From: Deltaproteobacteria bacterium
GTDB lineage: Bacteria; Desulfobacterota_D; UBA1144; Nemesobacterales; Nemesobacteraceae
Assembly: GCA_029262295.1 (NCBI GenBank)
Contig: JAJCZR010000068.1
Location: 73,749-124,439 of the forward strand
Direction: 5' to 3'
DNA length: 50,691 nucleotides
Made by a program: the position numbers and the translations under genes. Shown here piece by piece: positions 29,706 through 37,539 of this stretch; position 1 is the stretch's first letter; each line of letters opens with the position of its first letter. Under the pieces are notes generated by a model that searched no databases, was not told the origin of the DNA, and was given only the letters and a program-made list of their open reading frames with translations.

Positions 29706-30053
29706 ATGCGTATTAAAAGGGGAGTAACTGCAAGAAAGCGTAAAAAGAGGGTTTTAAAGCTTGCCAAAGGATATTGGGGAAGAAGAAAAAACAATATCAG
29801 AAGGGCAAAAGAAACAATTCTGAGGGCACTTGCATACTCATATAGAGATAGAAGACAGAAAAAAAGAAATTTCCGCGCGCTTTGGATTGTGAGGATTAAT
29901 GCAGCTGTAAGGCCATTTGGCCTTTCATACAGCAAATTTATGGGAGCACTAAAAAAGTCGGGTATTGAGCTCGATAGAAAATCACTTTCAGAACTTGCAA
30001 TCAGAAATCCTGAAGCCTTTAAATCAGTTGTGGAAGAAGTTTCCGAAGCTTAA
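29706..30053 (+). CDS. rplT: 50S ribosomal protein L20
   Basis: L20 is an early assembly protein of the large subunit and, in many bacteria, represses rpmI-rplT translation by binding the leader. The 115-residue product begins [25 protein letters not shown], the L20 signature, and contains [15 protein letters not shown] and [23 protein letters not shown] precedes ATG 29706. Last gene of the operon; a strong terminator follows at 30088. Confidence 0.98.
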   Translation: MRIKRGVTARKRKKRVLKLAKGYWGRRKNNIRRAKETILRALAYSYRDRRQKKRNFRALWIVRINAAVRPFGLSYSKFMGALKKSGIELDRKSLSELAIRNPEAFKSVVEEVSEA

Positions 30054-30087
30054 AATATAAAATTTTATAACAGATTATATACTATAG

Positions 30088-30117
30088 GGGTTGACTCATT
30101 TGGTCAGCCCTTTTTTT
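30088..30117 (+). terminator. Rho-independent terminator after rplT
   Basis: GGGTTGAC (30088-30095) pairs with GTCAGCCC (30103-30110) with one G-T pair, loop of 7, then seven Ts. Strong intrinsic terminator, 35 bases after the rplT stop. Confidence 0.92.
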
Positions 30118-30200
30118 ATTCTTTCCTTTATACTCAAATCAATTTATCAAGTGTTTATGTTTTTTGAAGTTTAATCGGGAATAAAATCATTAAAAACCAA

Positions 30201-30360
30201 GATTCCTGACAGAAAATTTCAGGAATGACAATTAGGTTAATATCAATATGACAAGCCTGAGCAGCACCTTTTATGAAATACCAAAAACTTTAGATTCCGT
30301 CCAGAAGCATAACGGAATGACAGGTTTTTAGATGCTTCGCCTTGCGGCTCGAGCATGACA
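30201..30360. repeat. Three GAT...ATGACA hairpin repeats in tandem
   Basis: Three 30-base units share the flanks GAT and ATGACA but have different stems: 30201-30230 (ATTCCTGA/TCAGGAAT, perfect), 30293-30322 (ATTCCGT/ACGGAAT) and 30331-30360 (ATGCT/AGCAT). Bases 30209-30260 also repeat the block at 17208-17255. The spacer 30118-30494 holds no gene. Confidence 0.75.
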
Positions 30361-30430
30361 AATTATTTAATAAGAAACTATTTTCTGTCATCCTTGAGTG
30401 AAACGAAGGATCTAGAAAATAGCTTTCTTG
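30355..30430 (+). repeat. 76-bp perfect repeat, copy 1
   Basis: This segment, from ATGACAAATTATT to GCTTTCTTG, is identical base for base to 36369-36444. It contains an inner hairpin of the TGTCAT...ATC type (30386-30412, ATCCTT/AAGGAT) and an outer stem CTATTTTCT/AGAAAATAG around it. Each copy is preceded by a different hairpin ending in ATGACA. Confidence 0.9.
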
Positions 30431-30497
30431 CATCTTGCATCTTGAACCCCTAACACCTAATCCCTGAAACCTAACCCCTACTGTATCCTGCTCTCTA
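30431..30497 (-). repeat. CATCTTG units and TTAGG-like array after the nth-like gene
   Basis: Read on the plus strand: two CATCTTG units, then ACCCCTAACACCTAATCCC, AACCTAACCCC, a TATCCTG unit, and CTAACCC that overlaps the stop codon (TAG, 30497-30495 on the minus strand) of the nth-like gene. In the direction of that gene the array is GGTTAG-like, as after purA. Confidence 0.65.
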
Positions 30498-31142
30498 ACC
30501 CAAATCATACTCAAGCGGGCATCCATTACACTTCGGACTTTTCTTGCAATGCTCCTTTCCAACTTTAACAATAAGTGCATGAAATTCGTTATAAATATAA
30601 GAATTTTTTTCTATTGAATCTAAAATCAGCTCCTGCATTTCTTTATAGTTCGCTTTTTCTGGGATTAAGCCATGCCTGCTTAAAATTCTGTGTGTGTATT
30701 TATCGACTACAAAAGCTCTTTTCTCCAAAGCATAAAGAAGAATTGTGTCGGCAGTTTCAGGGCCAATGCCATTTATGCTGAGTAACTCTGTTCTCAAAAT
30801 TTCTGTTTCTTTGTTTATCATATTTTCTATTTTTGCATCGTAGTTTTCAATAATAAATTTAATGAAGTTTTTTAGCCTTTTTGCTTTAACATTGTGATAC
30901 CCTGATGGTCGAATAATATTAGAAAGTTCATTAACCGGAATTAAATTCAGTTTTTTTATATCGATTAACTTTTCTTTTTTCAGGTTTATTATTGCCTTTT
31001 CCACATTCCTCCATGAAGTATTTTGAGTGAGTATTGCGCCTATTATACATTCAAGTCTGCTATCTGCTGGCCACCAGCCTTGTTGCCCATAATGTTTAAA
31101 TAGCCTCAGGTAAAAGTCTTTTATTTTTCTTTTAATTTTCAT
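30495..31142 (-). CDS. Endonuclease III-related DNA glycosylase (COG2231/MagIII-like)
   Basis: A 215-residue HhH-GPD base-excision repair protein. Features in order: WWPADSRLECIIGAILTQNTSWRNVEKA, the helix-hairpin-helix GIGPETADTIL (125-135) and VVDKYTHRI with the catalytic Asp147. Where endonuclease III has its lyase Lys, this protein has Glu129. The C-terminal cysteines are C199, C205 and C208 only, so the usual fourth cluster ligand is missing. This combination fits the COG2231 group that includes Helicobacter MagIII, a 3-methyladenine glycosylase without lyase activity. Expect a monofunctional glycosylase; substrate inferred. Divergent from gcvT with an 80-base spacer. Confidence 0.88.
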   Translation of the reverse strand: MKIKRKIKDFYLRLFKHYGQQGWWPADSRLECIIGAILTQNTSWRNVEKAIINLKKEKLIDIKKLNLIPVNELSNIIRPSGYHNVKAKRLKNFIKFIIENYDAKIENMINKETEILRTELLSINGIGPETADTILLYALEKRAFVVDKYTHRILSRHGLIPEKANYKEMQELILDSIEKNSYIYNEFHALIVKVGKEHCKKSPKCNGCPLEYDLG

Positions 31143-31178
31143 AATAAATCAATCATATCCTGCATAAAAATTGCTTTG

Positions 31179-31206
31179 TTGACAATTTATTTTAGTAGTG
31201 TTTACT
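31179..31206 (+). promoter_or_regulatory. Candidate promoter of gcvT
   Basis: TTGACA (31179-31184) and TTTACT (31201-31206), 16 bases apart. A start near 31213 would leave a leader of about 9 bases and would exclude the upstream GTG at 31198. There is no room for a glycine riboswitch between this and the divergent gene. Confidence 0.5.
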
Positions 31207-31221
31207 CATAGAATTAATGTT

Positions 31222-32298
31222 ATGAAAAAGACTTCTTTGTATGAAACACATAAAAAATCAGGCGGAAAAATGGTGAATTTTGCCGGTTGGATGATGCCTG
31301 TGCAATATACAGGAATAAGAAAAGAGCATAAAGCAGTTAGGAGTTGTGCTGGCATATTTGATGTAAGCCATATGGGTGAGCTTGAAGTTACAGGTGAAAA
31401 AGCAGCCGTTTTTTGCCAGTGGGTTACGACAAATGATATTGATAAACTAAGAAATGGTAAAGCTCAGTACACGCTTCTTTGCAATGAAAAAGGCGGGGTT
31501 GTAGATGATATAATAATATACAAATTTGGGGCTAATCATTTTTTTATATGCGTAAATGCTTCCAATACGGATAAGGCATACGATTGGCTATTGGAAAAAT
31601 CTAAAGATTTTGATGTTAAAGTGATAAATTCAAGTAACAAGTTTTCCCAACTTGCAGTTCAGGGTCCTAAAGCTATCGAAATTTTAAACATTGTATTTGG
31701 AGAAAAATTAAACTTGATTTCGAGGTTTTCTTTTGGAAAACTAAAATTCAGAAATTTTGAAGTTATTGCTGCCAGAACAGGTTATACAGGAGAAGATGGT
31801 TTTGAACTTTTTTCCCCATGGAGTGAGGCAGAAACTTTATGGAACAAAATAATTGAAGTGGGAAGTGAATTCGGGCTTTTACCTTGCGGCCTGGGTGCCA
31901 GGGATACACTTCGTGTGGAAATGGGATACTCTCTTTACGGCCATGAAATAGATGAGGATATAAGCCCAATTGAGGCCGGTCTCAATAGATATGTAAAGTT
32001 TGATAAAGGGGATTTTCTTGGAAGGGATATACTTTTTAATCAGTTTGAAAACGGACTCGGAAGAAAAGTTGTGGGTTTTAAAATGAACGAGAGGGGAATT
32101 CCAAGAGAAGGCTATAAACTTTATAATTTTGATGATAATATTGGTTTAGTAACAAGTGGCACATTTTCTCCCAGCCTTGAGATTGGTCTTGGAATTGGCC
32201 TAGTAAATTCTAAAAACAGTTTAGATGAGTTTGAAGTTGAGATAAGGGGAGAAAAAAGAGGAGCTTTGGCAACAGGTTTTCCATTTTATAAAAAATAA
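31222..32298 (+). CDS. gcvT: Aminomethyltransferase, glycine cleavage T protein
   Basis: GcvT moves the methylene group from the H-protein-bound intermediate to tetrahydrofolate and releases ammonia. The 358 residues begin MKKTSLYETHKKSGGKMVNF and contain FDVSHMGELEV, the folate-site Asp in GVVDDIIIYK, ARTGYTGEDGFELF, LGARDTLRVEMGYSLYGHEID and VTSGTFSPSLEIGLGIG. ATG 31222 is preferred to GTG 31198 because it gives the normal family N-terminus and agrees with the promoter. First gene of gcvT-gcvH-gcvP; 26 bases separate it from gcvH. Confidence 0.97.
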   Translation: MKKTSLYETHKKSGGKMVNFAGWMMPVQYTGIRKEHKAVRSCAGIFDVSHMGELEVTGEKAAVFCQWVTTNDIDKLRNGKAQYTLLCNEKGGVVDDIIIYKFGANHFFICVNASNTDKAYDWLLEKSKDFDVKVINSSNKFSQLAVQGPKAIEILNIVFGEKLNLISRFSFGKLKFRNFEVIAARTGYTGEDGFELFSPWSEAETLWNKIIEVGSEFGLLPCGLGARDTLRVEMGYSLYGHEIDEDISPIEAGLNRYVKFDKGDFLGRDILFNQFENGLGRKVVGFKMNERGIPREGYKLYNFDDNIGLVTSGTFSPSLEIGLGIGLVNSKNSLDEFEVEIRGEKRGALATGFPFYKK

Positions 32299-32324
32299 AT
32301 ATTAATTACAGGAGTGATATTAAA

Positions 32325-32720
32325 TTGGCTGATATACCGGAAGAACTTAAATATACAGAAGAACATGAATGGGCAAGGATTGAGGATGATGTTGTGGTTA
32401 TTGGTATTACAGATTATGCCCAGGAAGCCCTTGGGGAGATTGTATTTGTTGAACTTCCCTCAGAGGGTGAAGAGCTTGAAATAGGTGATACCTTTGGTGG
32501 TGTGGAATCAACAAAGTCTGTTTCAGATCTTTTTTCCCCGATATCAGGTGATATTGTGGAAGTTAATGAACTTCTTGTTGAATCACCCGAGGATATAAAT
32601 ACTGATCCCTATGGTGACGGATGGATCATTAAAATAAGCCCTGATAATAAAGAAGAGCTTGATGAACTTATGGATTCATCTCAGTATGAAAAATTCCTTG
32701 AAAGTCAGGAAGAGGTTTAA
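32325..32720 (+). CDS. gcvH: Glycine cleavage system H protein
   Basis: The lipoyl carrier that shuttles the aminomethyl group between P, T and L proteins. The 131 residues include YTEEHEWARIEDDVVVIGIT and GVESTKSVSDLFSP, in which Lys64 is the lipoylation site. Length is normal. The start is TTG, with AGGAGTG about 10 bases upstream. The lipoate-attachment enzymes and the shared L protein (Lpd) are not in the window. Confidence 0.98.
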   Translation: MADIPEELKYTEEHEWARIEDDVVVIGITDYAQEALGEIVFVELPSEGEELEIGDTFGGVESTKSVSDLFSPISGDIVEVNELLVESPEDINTDPYGDGWIIKISPDNKEELDELMDSSQYEKFLESQEEV

Positions 32721-32840
32721 TTAAATATTAACTTTTACAAGCCGGTTTTTTCATATAAACTTTTTATTCAGATTTAAAAATCCTTAAAAAGATTCTCTAT
32801 TGTAATATTCCTTTTAAATTTCCACTGAGGTGCTATCAGA

Positions 32841-35750
32841 TTGGATAAAAAAAACGGTCTTTATGAAGAAAACGAAAGATTTACCTCGCGCCATATAGGC
32901 ATATCGAAAAGTGATCTCGGTGAGATGCTTTCAACTATTGGTGTTGGCAAGATTGACAGTTTGATAGAAGAAACTGTACCTTCAGAGATTTTCTTAAATA
33001 AAGAACTGCAACTTCCAGAGGCAATGAGTGAGAATCTTTACCTCGATCACATCAGCAAAATCTCAAGGGAAAACGAGATATACAAATCATATATAGGTCT
33101 TGGCTACAATGACTGTTTTACACCTTCTGTAATTTTAAGAAACATATTCGAAAATCCCTCCTGGTACACTCAGTACACCCCTTATCAGGCTGAGATCTCC
33201 CAAGGGAGGCTTGAAGCACTTCTTAATTTTCAGACGATGGTCTCAGACCTCACAAAAATGGATATTGCTAATGCATCTCTCCTTGATGAGGCAACAGCTG
33301 CCGCTGAGGCTATGACAATGTTTCACAGATTGAGGGACAGGGAGAAGACAAAAAACGGTGCAAACAGGTTTTTTGTATCCAAAACATGTTTCCCGCAAAC
33401 AATCAACCTTATAAGCACGAGGGCTGAGCCCCTTGAGATTGAGGTTGTAGTTGATGACTATGAAAGTGTTTCGCTTGATGAAAGCTTTTTTGGTGCGCTT
33501 CTTCAATATCCTGATTCAAATGGCGAAATAAATAACTACGACAGTTTTATAAATAATGCCCATGAGCTTGGTATTCTGGTTGTGATATCAGCCGATCTGC
33601 TTAGCCTTTCCATTTTAAGGCCCCCCGGTGAATTTGGAGCTGATGTGGTTGTTGGCAACTCCCAGAGATTTGGAGTGCCAATGGGATATGGTGGTCCACA
33701 CGCCGCTTTTTTCGCTACAAAGGAAGAATATAAAAGGCATGTGCCTGGAAGGATAATAGGGGTATCAAAAGACAGAAACGGAAATGTCGCATACAGGATG
33801 TCGCTTCAGACAAGGGAGCAGCATATAAGAAGGGAAAAAGCCACATCAAACATATGCACAGCTCAGTCACTTCTTGCGATTATGGCTGGAATGTATGCCG
33901 TCTATCATGGAAGCAGTGGTTTAATAAAAATTGCAAGACGTGTTCATGAACTAACAAAGATGCTTAATATGAACTTTGCTAATCTTGGCATAAAGCAGAT
34001 TAATCAATCATTTTTCGACACTCTTTTGCTTGATCTATCGGAAAGTGGCCCTGAGTTTATAGAAAAAATAAGAAAAAGGGCTAAAGCCAAAAGGGTGAAT
34101 TTCAGGTATTTGAGTAACAACCAAATATCAATTTCACTTGATGAAACCACAACTGAAAAAGATGTAAGGAGGATCACAAAGGTTTTTTATAAATGCCTTG
34201 ATCTTGAAAGCGACTTTGAGTTTAACTCAATTAAAGACTCCGAGATAATCCCGGAGGATAATTTGAGGAAAAGTAGCTTTTTAGATCACCCTGTTTTTAA
34301 AAGCTATCACTCTGAAACATCAATGCTAAGATATATAAAGAGCCTTGAAACCAAAGATCTTTCCCTCACCCATTCCATGATCCCGCTTGGGTCTTGCACA
34401 ATGAAATTAAATGGTACAACTGAAATGATACCGCTTAGCTGGCCTGAGTTTTCGAGGCTTCATCCTTTTTGCCCTGTAGATCAGGCAAAGGGTTACCACA
34501 AAATAATCAACAGACTTGAGAAATACCTTTGTGAGATCACAGGTTTTGATTCTTGTTCACTTCAACCTAATTCCGGTGCACAGGGAGAGTATGCGGGGCT
34601 GCTGGTAATAAGAAAGTATTTTCTCGATCGGGAAGAGACTAGTAGAAACGTTGCCCTTGTTCCTTCTTCTGCACATGGCACCAACCCTGCAAGTGCATCC
34701 ATGGCCGGGATGAAGATTGTGGTTGTGAAGTGTCTTGAGAATGGTGATATAGATATTAATGATCTTAAAGAAAAATGTGAAAAGCACTCCAGCTCCCTTG
34801 CAGCTTTAATGGTGACCTATCCTTCAACTCACGGAGTGTTTGAGACAAAAATTACAGATATCTGCCGTATTGTTCACGACCATGGTGGCCAGGTATATAT
34901 GGATGGTGCAAATCTCAATGCACAGGTTGGTCTTTGTAAACCTTCTTTAATCGGGGCGGATGTTTGCCATATTAACCTTCATAAAACATTTAGTATTCCG
35001 CATGGAGGAGGAGGCCCGGGTATGGGCCCAATATGCGTGGCAGGGCATTTATCACCTTACCTTCCAGGCCATCCGATAGTTGAGGAAGCCAACAGGGAAA
35101 AATCAAGTATTCTCATATCATCTGCACCATGGGGAAGTGCGAGCATATTATTAATCTCATATGGGTATATAAGGCTTTTAGGGGCAGATGGTGTGAAAGA
35201 AGCCACAAAGTACGCAATACTTAATGCCAATTATCTTAAATCCCGTATGGAAGAATATTATACTGTTTTATATGAGGGGCTTAACAATAGGGTTGCCCAT
35301 GAGTTTATAATAGATTTTCGTTCGTTGAAAAAAGGCACTCATCTTACTGTGGAAGACATAGCAAAGAGGCTTATGGATTATGGTTTTCATGCACCGACAA
35401 TGTCGTGGCCTGTGCAGGGCACCCTTATGATTGAGCCAACTGAAAGTGAATCCAAAGAAGAGCTCGACAGGTTTTGTGAAGCTATGATAAGGATAAGAAG
35501 GGAAATTGATGAAGTTGAGAGTAATAAAGCTTGCATTACAGACAATGTATTGAAAAACTCCCCACACACAGTTGCTGACATTGTAAATGATGATTGGAGG
35601 CACCCATATTCAAGGGAAAAGGCATGCTTCCCGCTCGACTATATTAAAAAAAATAAGTTTTGGCCCTCTGTATCAAGAATAGATAATGTTTATGGCGACA
35701 AAAATCTTGTTTGCACCTGTCCTTCAGTTGAGGATTATGAAGAAGCCTAA
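32841..35750 (+). CDS. gcvP: Glycine dehydrogenase (decarboxylating), P protein, single-chain
   Basis: The PLP enzyme that decarboxylates glycine and loads H protein. At 969 residues this is the fused form in which the two halves (GcvPA and GcvPB in other bacteria) are one chain. The N-terminal half shows RHIGIS, LDEATAAAEAM and GEFGADVVVGNSQRFGVPMGYGGPHAAFFA; the C-terminal half shows SLTHSMIPLGSCTMKLN and HINLHKTFSIPHGGGGPG with the PLP lysine at residue 715. The start is TTG with GAGGTG 9 bases or so upstream. The 120-base spacer after gcvH holds nothing obvious. Confidence 0.97.
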   Translation: MDKKNGLYEENERFTSRHIGISKSDLGEMLSTIGVGKIDSLIEETVPSEIFLNKELQLPEAMSENLYLDHISKISRENEIYKSYIGLGYNDCFTPSVILRNIFENPSWYTQYTPYQAEISQGRLEALLNFQTMVSDLTKMDIANASLLDEATAAAEAMTMFHRLRDREKTKNGANRFFVSKTCFPQTINLISTRAEPLEIEVVVDDYESVSLDESFFGALLQYPDSNGEINNYDSFINNAHELGILVVISADLLSLSILRPPGEFGADVVVGNSQRFGVPMGYGGPHAAFFATKEEYKRHVPGRIIGVSKDRNGNVAYRMSLQTREQHIRREKATSNICTAQSLLAIMAGMYAVYHGSSGLIKIARRVHELTKMLNMNFANLGIKQINQSFFDTLLLDLSESGPEFIEKIRKRAKAKRVNFRYLSNNQISISLDETTTEKDVRRITKVFYKCLDLESDFEFNSIKDSEIIPEDNLRKSSFLDHPVFKSYHSETSMLRYIKSLETKDLSLTHSMIPLGSCTMKLNGTTEMIPLSWPEFSRLHPFCPVDQAKGYHKIINRLEKYLCEITGFDSCSLQPNSGAQGEYAGLLVIRKYFLDREETSRNVALVPSSAHGTNPASASMAGMKIVVVKCLENGDIDINDLKEKCEKHSSSLAALMVTYPSTHGVFETKITDICRIVHDHGGQVYMDGANLNAQVGLCKPSLIGADVCHINLHKTFSIPHGGGGPGMGPICVAGHLSPYLPGHPIVEEANREKSSILISSAPWGSASILLISYGYIRLLGADGVKEATKYAILNANYLKSRMEEYYTVLYEGLNNRVAHEFIIDFRSLKKGTHLTVEDIAKRLMDYGFHAPTMSWPVQGTLMIEPTESESKEELDRFCEAMIRIRREIDEVESNKACITDNVLKNSPHTVADIVNDDWRHPYSREKACFPLDYIKKNKFWPSVSRIDNVYGDKNLVCTCPSVEDYEEA

Positions 35751-35787
35751 AGCCTATCCATTGGTATCTCTGCAAGGGATTTAGTTT

Positions 35788-36022
35788 TTTAGATCCCCGA
35801 TTAAAGCATTAGCAAAAGTACAAAGTGTAGACCTGACCCCCCAACTTCTTGTGACAACGGAATCTGGTTTTTAATCTGTCATACCGCACTCGATGCGGTA
35901 TCCAGAATTTTGACGAGAATTACTAATAAACTCAGGATTCATTAGATTGCTACAGTACCAAGTTCTAGTTAATAATTAATCTTTCCCACAATCCTGGATT
36001 CCAAATTTAATTTGGAATGACA
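35788..36022. repeat. Repeat-rich spacer after gcvP, first part
   Basis: The 815-base spacer 35751-36565 has no gene. Its first part holds an inverted copy of the arm seen at 17180-17203 (TAGATCCCCGATTAAAGCAT), an AGACCTGACCCC motif (35829-35840), a perfect hairpin TGTCATACCGCA/TGCGGTATC (35877-35902) and a perfect hairpin GATTCCAAAT/ATTTGGAATGACA (35997-36022) preceded by ATCCTG. The last one matches the right end of the GIY-YIG unit at 46880-46910. Confidence 0.75.
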
Positions 36023-36195
36023 AATTGCTGCCTACTAACCACTTTATCACCCCCATTCTGGCCTTATAACTAAGGAAATTCTTTACAATAGGCTTGAGAG
36101 GTAGTTTAAATTTATATTTAGGTTAAGTAACAATTGGCAATTACTTTTACCCCTTCAATGGGGAAGGAAATGTAAGGTATTTATTAATGAAATTT

Positions 36196-36310
36196 TCTAT
36201 CTTGTATCCTGAATTCCTTCGACATAGTCTATCCTGAGTTTATCGAAGGACTCAGGACAAGCTTGTATCCTGCCCCCCTGCTCCTTCGAGTGCCTCAGGA
36301 TAGGCTCAAG
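36196..36310. repeat. TCCTTCGA/TCGAAGGA palindromes with TATCCTG units
   Basis: TCCTTCGA (36215-36222) pairs with TCGAAGGA (36243-36250), and CCTGAG with CTCAGG inside and outside the stem. A further CTCCTTCGAG...CCTCAGGATAGG piece follows at 36281-36304. TATCCTG units flank them. The CCTGAGCTTGTCGAAGG form of the same motif is at 46943-46959. The run 36023-36195 between these and the preceding hairpin shows nothing recognisable. Confidence 0.6.
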
Positions 36311-36344
36311 CATTCAGGTGTGACAATATAGATTAAATAATTTA

Positions 36345-36444
36345 GATTCTTCGGCTAAAGCCTCGAGAATGACAAATTATTTAATAAGAAACTATTTTCT
36401 GTCATCCTTGAGTGAAACGAAGGATCTAGAAAATAGCTTTCTTG
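36345..36444 (+). repeat. GAT...ATGACA hairpin and 76-bp perfect repeat, copy 2
   Basis: Hairpin 36345-36374 (ATTCT/AGAAT outer stem, GGC/GCC inner) leads into 36369-36444, which is identical to 30355-30430. In copy 1 the hairpin before the repeat has ATGCT/AGCAT instead of ATTCT/AGAAT, a compensating change on both arms at one position. Confidence 0.9.
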
Positions 36445-36470
36445 AATTTTGTATCATGTATCCTGCATCA

Positions 36471-36512
36471 AAAAAAAGGGGACTGTCCACGAAGGTACAG
36501 TCCCCTTTTTTT
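36471..36512. terminator. Bidirectional terminator between gcvP and the surA-like gene
   Basis: GGGGACTGT (36478-36486) pairs exactly with ACAGTCCCC (36497-36505) across a 10-base loop, with seven As before and seven Ts after. It can end transcription from both convergent genes. The GGGGACTGTCC core is like hairpins found beside REP-associated transposases in other genomes. Confidence 0.9.
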
Positions 36513-36528
36513 ATGCATCCTGATTTTT

Positions 36529-36568
36529 TTCCTAACTCCTAAAACCTAACCCCCAACACCTTTTTCTA
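36529..36568 (-). repeat. TTAGG-like array after the surA-like gene
   Basis: In the direction of the surA-like gene: the stop TAG, AAAAAGGTGTTGGGGGTTAGG, TTTTAGGAGTTAGG. It belongs to the same degenerate family as the arrays after purA, the nth-like gene and the TMTC-like gene. (Described in pieces; units are imperfect.). Confidence 0.65.
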
Positions 36569-37486
36569 TATTTTAATATCTATGTAAACACCTTCTCTTC
36601 TTTTTTCTACCCAGTTTTGAAGAAAACTTGAAGATTTTTGTTCATAAATGGTTTGTCTTATTTGTTCCCTGTAACCTCCAAGGGAAGATTCAGATGACTT
36701 TTCTTTTTCAATCACTTTAACTATATGATAACCAGAGCTTGTTTGCACCGGATCAGTTATCTCACCAACATCGGTATTCTCAATTGCTGATTCCAGTTCA
36801 AACACAAGATCCCCTTTATTGAAGTATCCAAGGTCACCACCTTTTGGTGCAGAAATGGAATCACCTGAGTGCTCCTTTGCAAGTTTTGAAAAATTCTTTC
36901 CTGATTTTGCATCGTTAGCTATTTTTAGGGCTTTTTGATATGCATCTTCTTCATCAACTGGTATTAAAATGTGTGCAATTCTTACCTGCGATCCGAATTC
37001 TACATCACCGTAGTTCTCCCTGTAATATTCAAGTATCTCATCTTCGGTTACTGCAATTTTTCCCTTCATTTCGGCATCAATCAATCTTCTGGTGAGCATC
37101 TGTGTTTTTAATTGCCATTTGAGGTCTTCTTTTGTCATTTTCTGTTTGGCAAGTTCTTCTTCCATTTCTTTATCATCAAAATTGTTTTGTTTTTTTACCT
37201 GATCATATAAAATATCAAGTTCCTGATCCGATACTATCACACTTCTTTTGTTGGCTTCCTGGTTTAGTACCTTTTCATCTATCATTCTTTGAAGTACAAC
37301 CTTTTTGTCTATTTTTTCTGTGGCAAGCCTGTTGGTTTTCTCAATTTCTTGTTCAAGCTCGCTGAGCGTGATTATCTGATCATTTACAACTGCTGCAATT
37401 TTATCAACAACCACTTTGGCGTTTAAGCTTTGAGATATTAATAAAAAAGCTGTGAGTAAAAAACAGAATGAAGTTATTTTTTTCAT
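36566..37486 (-). CDS. SurA-like periplasmic peptidyl-prolyl isomerase/chaperone
   Basis: A 306-residue exported protein with signal peptide MKKITSFCFLLTAFLLISQSLNA. It has a SurA N-terminal chaperone region (VVDKIAAVVNDQIITLSELEQE, then a long helical part), a single parvulin (PPIC) domain from about residue 168 (VRIAHILIP, KGGDLGYF, VQTSSGYHIVKV), and a short helical tail. E. coli SurA has two PPIC domains; here one is present, common outside gammaproteobacteria. It likely helps outer-membrane protein folding. It follows mfd by 53 bases on the same strand. PpiD-like function is an alternative. Confidence 0.9.
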   Translation of the reverse strand: MKKITSFCFLLTAFLLISQSLNAKVVVDKIAAVVNDQIITLSELEQEIEKTNRLATEKIDKKVVLQRMIDEKVLNQEANKRSVIVSDQELDILYDQVKKQNNFDDKEMEEELAKQKMTKEDLKWQLKTQMLTRRLIDAEMKGKIAVTEDEILEYYRENYGDVEFGSQVRIAHILIPVDEEDAYQKALKIANDAKSGKNFSKLAKEHSGDSISAPKGGDLGYFNKGDLVFELESAIENTDVGEITDPVQTSSGYHIVKVIEKEKSSESSLGGYREQIRQTIYEQKSSSFLQNWVEKRREGVYIDIKI

Positions 37487-37539
37487 GATTATTGTCCCTC
37501 CGAAATTGAAACTTAATCTAACTGAAAAGAGATTAATTA

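Noticed and set aside
30201-30360. CRISPR array from the repeated 30-base hairpins
   Set aside because: Units differ in sequence and are irregularly spaced, and no cas genes are present.
31143-31221. Glycine riboswitch before gcvT
   Set aside because: Only about 80 bases separate gcvT from the divergent gene and no aptamer-like structure is visible; the predicted leader is about 9 bases.
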